This document shows, piece by piece, positions 7,532 to 9,334 of a stretch of DNA of 9,334 bases. The DNA is from Candidatus Fermentibacteraceae bacterium (GTDB lineage: Bacteria > Fermentibacterota > Fermentibacteria > Fermentibacterales > JCC-6). The position numbers and the translations under genes were made by a program. The first letter of the stretch is position 1, and every line of letters starts with the position of its first letter. The notes beneath the pieces were generated by a model. It worked only from the letters and a program-made list of their open reading frames with translations. It was not told the DNA's origin and did no database searches. Location: contig JAOZQW010000014.1 in the NCBI GenBank assembly GCA_029932015.1, positions 6,908 through 16,241 on the forward strand, in the 5' to 3' direction.

Positions 7532-8577
7532 AGAACCGATCCATATTACTGATTCTGGGCATGCTCGGTCTGGCATTGATCGTTTCCTGCGGAGGCGAGG
7601 AAGAGGAGGTCGAGATGGAATCGCTCGAGCCTTCACCTCTGCCCGTACTTGCATCAACCGCCTCGATCGATACGCTTTTCGAAGTAGTTACATCCACAGG
7701 CAGAGTCGCCTCTGCCAGGACGCAGTCCCTGAACGCCCAGATACAGGGTGAGGTTGTGCAGGCGCCCGGATTCGTGGGTGAGTCGATCAGTGATGGGGAA
7801 GTCGTGTTCAGAATAGCTTCCGGAGAGCATGCTTCAAGGCTTTCGGGAGCGAACAGCGCCTACCGGAGCGCGGAGGCTCTGTATGAGTTCGAGTGCGAGA
7901 ACTACAGGGGGGAACTGACCCCCGAGGTGCAGAATATGCTCAGGCAGACTACCGGACTCGCTGACGCGCAGACCAGTCGTGCCTCGGCTCAGGCCCAGTA
8001 CAGCAACTCGGCCATGACCGCCGGGTTCGATGGTGTTATCTCGCTCATCAATGCCAGAGAGGGCATGATAGTCTATCCAGGTACCGTTCTTGGTGAGATC
8101 ATAGATCCCTGGAATCTTCAGGTGAAGATCAACCTCGACGAGAGAGAGCTGGCAGACTGTGAGGCTGGGCAGAGGGTCTACGTAAGTGTCCCTTCTCTGA
8201 ATGACACTACACTTGTTGGAGTAGTAGCATCTGTCTCACCTGTGATCGACCCGGCACTGAGAGCCGGCGAAGTGATTATTGACCTTCCTGCGATTCCCAA
8301 CCTGAGAACTGGTGCGACAGCCAGGATCGAGATCGTCATTGCTCTTCATCTGGATGAGCTGATCATCCCGGAAGAGGCGATACTGATCAGGGACGACAGG
8401 GATATGGTATTCGTAGTGACAGACGATGGTCATGCCGCCTGGCAGTATGTCACGGTGGGTGCCGAGGGCAGAGGATTCGTATCAATCATTGAAGGTGAAG
8501 TTTCCGATGGTGATCAAGTCATTACTTCGGGACATTATTCACTGGCTCATGATGCCCCGGTCGCGGTGGTGAACTAG
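7528..8577 (+). CDS. periplasmic adaptor lipoprotein (MFP/HlyD-type RND subunit)
   Basis: 349-residue membrane-fusion protein that would link the RND permeases to an outer-membrane channel. The signal peptide MKNRSILLILGMLGLALIVSC has a lipobox (IVS-C21), followed by an acidic linker rich in Glu. Domains in order: beta strands and first lipoyl half with TSTGRVASARTQSLNAQIQG (55-74) and GESISDGEVVFRI (84-96); a compact helical hairpin (about 98-162); second lipoyl half GFDGVISLINAREGMIVYPG (166-185); beta-barrel domain (about 195-272) with NLRTGATARIEI; membrane-proximal domain (about 278-349) with IPEEAILIRDD, ending in VITSGHYSLAHDAPVAVVN, a natural family terminus. Start ATG 7528 overlaps the permease 2 stop as ATGA; the polypurine stretch 7511-7527 provides GGGAGG and AGAGG ribosome binding sites and also encodes the basic tail of permease 2. 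The adaptor being last in the operon is unusual. The stop codon abuts the inverted-repeat element. Confidence 0.93.
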   Translation: MKNRSILLILGMLGLALIVSCGGEEEEVEMESLEPSPLPVLASTASIDTLFEVVTSTGRVASARTQSLNAQIQGEVVQAPGFVGESISDGEVVFRIASGEHASRLSGANSAYRSAEALYEFECENYRGELTPEVQNMLRQTTGLADAQTSRASAQAQYSNSAMTAGFDGVISLINAREGMIVYPGTVLGEIIDPWNLQVKINLDERELADCEAGQRVYVSVPSLNDTTLVGVVASVSPVIDPALRAGEVIIDLPAIPNLRTGATARIEIVIALHLDELIIPEEAILIRDDRDMVFVVTDDGHAAWQYVTVGAEGRGFVSIIEGEVSDGDQVITSGHYSLAHDAPVAVVN

Positions 8578-8603
8578 GGGGTCGGACGTCACTATGCTCC
8601 TTT
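8578..8603 (+). repeat. left arm of 26-bp perfect inverted repeat
   Basis: Begins GGGGTCGGACGTCACTATGC and ends CTCCTTT. Every base is complementary to the right arm; symmetry stops on the inside at 8604 (G) against 8790 (T) and on the outside at 8577 (G) against 8817 (G). It contains the palindrome GACGTC. Confidence 0.97.
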
Positions 8604-8790
8604 GTGAAATGAATATAGTATCAGTAAATGGATATGTAATAAAATTATCTTGTGTTTCATGGAATAAACACCAGTAACGATCAATCGTATTGGACTTGCA
8701 TTCCATAATTCTCAATCCAGGAGCCAGACATTGGCAGTTCAGCTTTGTTCCTGACGTATGAGCAGTTTATTTGAGGAAATCGAATTGGGT

Positions 8791-8816
8791 AAAGGAGCAT
8801 AGTGACGTCCGACCCC
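8791..8816 (-). repeat. right arm of 26-bp perfect inverted repeat
   Basis: Begins AAAGGAGCATAGTGACGTCC and ends GACCCC, the exact reverse complement of 8578-8603. AAAGGAG at the inner end followed four bases later by GTG resembles a ribosome binding site and start pointing outward, in both arms by symmetry. The resulting frame here closes after eight codons, so I do not call a gene. Confidence 0.97.
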
Positions 8817-8821
8817 GAATG

Positions 8822-9334
8822 CTACTGAGCGGCCTGAACAGCCTGCTCCAGTAGAGCGATCTCTTCATCAGACAGCGAATCGAAATGGCTTGCGCGTTTC
8901 TGCTTGCTGAGCCGGCCATTGCTTTGCAGGCAGAAGCGGATGAAAAGGTCGATCTTACGGTCGGACATATCCACTATCTCCTGAATGGCCCTCTTTGTCT
9001 CATCATACCTGGCCAGGAACGCCAGCTCACTGGTGAGCTCAGTATTGATGGTCAGATCGATAAAATGGAAGAGCGCCTCCACCTGTGGTGTCATATCAAT
9101 ATAGCGGTACCAGATAGCTGTTTCATTATGAATGGTCATACGGCCTTCTTCATCGAGCGAATATTCCACCAATGTCATGAGCCGCCGGGAGAATGCTTCC
9201 AGAGAGGCGTCATATTCGGCAGGATTTTTCTGCATGGACGCTGATATGGGAAACATGATGCCTTCTGGGGTAAAGCCTTGTCTGGCAAGAATGTTATGGA
9301 TCAGGAAGCGGTGAATACGACCATTCCCATCCTC
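8822..9334 (-). CDS. fic: Fic-family protein (AMP transferase), C-terminal part; 5' end outside window
   Basis: The minus-strand frame is open to the right edge, giving the last 170 residues of a Fic protein. Its first visible residues are EDGNGRIHRF, the second half of the Fic motif HxFx(D/E)GNGRxxR. This includes the phosphate-binding GNGR loop and the closing Arg; the catalytic His would lie three codons beyond the window edge. Family members usually transfer AMP from ATP to a protein hydroxyl. After the motif come the helices LIHNILARQGFTPEGIMFPI and a long helical tail ending in SKQKRASHFDSLSDEEIALL, a C-terminal region typical of longer stand-alone Fic proteins. The Met at 9256 is internal, not the start. 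Sampled stretches are somewhat lower in GC than the pump genes, hinting at a different history. An inhibitory (S/T)xxxE(G/N) helix or antitoxin cannot be judged because the N-terminus is missing. It is convergent with the efflux operon. Confidence 0.92.
   Translation of the reverse strand, partial: EDGNGRIHRFLIHNILARQGFTPEGIMFPISASMQKNPAEYDASLEAFSRRLMTLVEYSLDEEGRMTIHNETAIWYRYIDMTPQVEALFHFIDLTINTELTSELAFLARYDETKRAIQEIVDMSDRKIDLFIRFCLQSNGRLSKQKRASHFDSLSDEEIALLEQAVQAAQ

Larger units (their letters stand above)
8578..8816. mobile_element. 239-bp element with perfect 26-bp terminal inverted repeats (MITE-like)
   Basis: Two exactly complementary 26-base arms (8578-8603 and 8791-8816) bound a 187-base interior with no open frame of note. 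Hand count gives 67 G or C in the 187 interior bases (36%), well below the flanking pump genes. The element begins at the base after the adaptor stop codon and ends six bases before the outer edge of the fic stop codon, so it fills nearly the whole intergenic space between two convergent genes. No target-site duplication is obvious. The outer end GGGGTCGGACGTCA resembles, from memory only, palindromic ends near REP-associated (Y1) transposases; this is unverified. The interior also has a 6-bp hairpin (GTGTTT 8652-8657 / AAACAC 8666-8671) and a 7-bp inverted pair (8659-8665 / 8700-8706). Alternatives: a bidirectional transcription-end structure or an invertible segment. Confidence 0.55.

Noticed and set aside
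8578..8816. Integron attC site or CRISPR repeat
   Set aside because: attC sites have short imperfect arms with GTTRRRY-type cores, not a perfect 26-bp pair around 187 bases. There are only two inverted copies, with no regular direct repeats or spacers.
8885..9244. 119-codon open frame on the plus strand
   Set aside because: Antisense to the Fic C-terminal region, which is clearly the coding strand by its GNGR motif.

Overview
The window looks like a chromosomal stretch of a non-model Gram-negative bacterium. The evidence is a two-pump RND efflux operon with a lipoprotein adaptor, which needs a periplasm and an outer membrane. It also has moderately high GC, tight ATGA-type gene overlaps, GTG and TTG starts with good ribosome binding sites, and a visible preference for AGG/AGA arginine codons. 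I cannot name the phylum from this sequence.

Layout: (1) 2-1260, a type IV toxin-antitoxin pair of the AbiE kind. The antitoxin AbiEi has lost its N-terminus to the window edge and is coupled by an ATGA overlap to the complete nucleotidyltransferase toxin AbiEii. (2) 1261-1497, a 237-base gap with no convincing gene. Its right half holds a weak promoter candidate with a small palindrome in the spacer. (3) 1498-8577, one operon of three overlapping genes: two different RND inner-membrane permeases (1001 and 1013 aa) followed by one periplasmic adaptor lipoprotein (349 aa). No outer-membrane TolC-type gene and no regulator gene is in the window. (4) 8578-8816, a 239-base element bounded by a perfect 26-bp inverted repeat with an AT-rich, non-coding interior (67 G+C of 187 by hand count). 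It fills almost the whole gap between two convergent genes and looks like a MITE-type non-autonomous mobile element. (5) 8822-9334 on the minus strand, the 3' part of a Fic-domain (AMPylation) gene, cut by the window edge inside its active-site motif.

How the parts relate: the two RND genes and the adaptor probably make one heteromeric pump, comparable in principle to MdtABC, with the outer-membrane channel supplied from elsewhere. The adaptor is last rather than first, the reverse of the most common order. The two permeases differ in the membrane residues that carry the proton: the second has Gly where AcrB has Asp408, and both lack the TM10 lysine. The pump operon lies between two toxin-like nucleotidyl-transfer genes (AbiEii and Fic) and next to a probable mobile element, so this may be an accessory or exchange-prone region. 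I did not find strong evidence for a wholly new system. The perfect inverted-repeat element and the asymmetric RND pair most deserve a second look.
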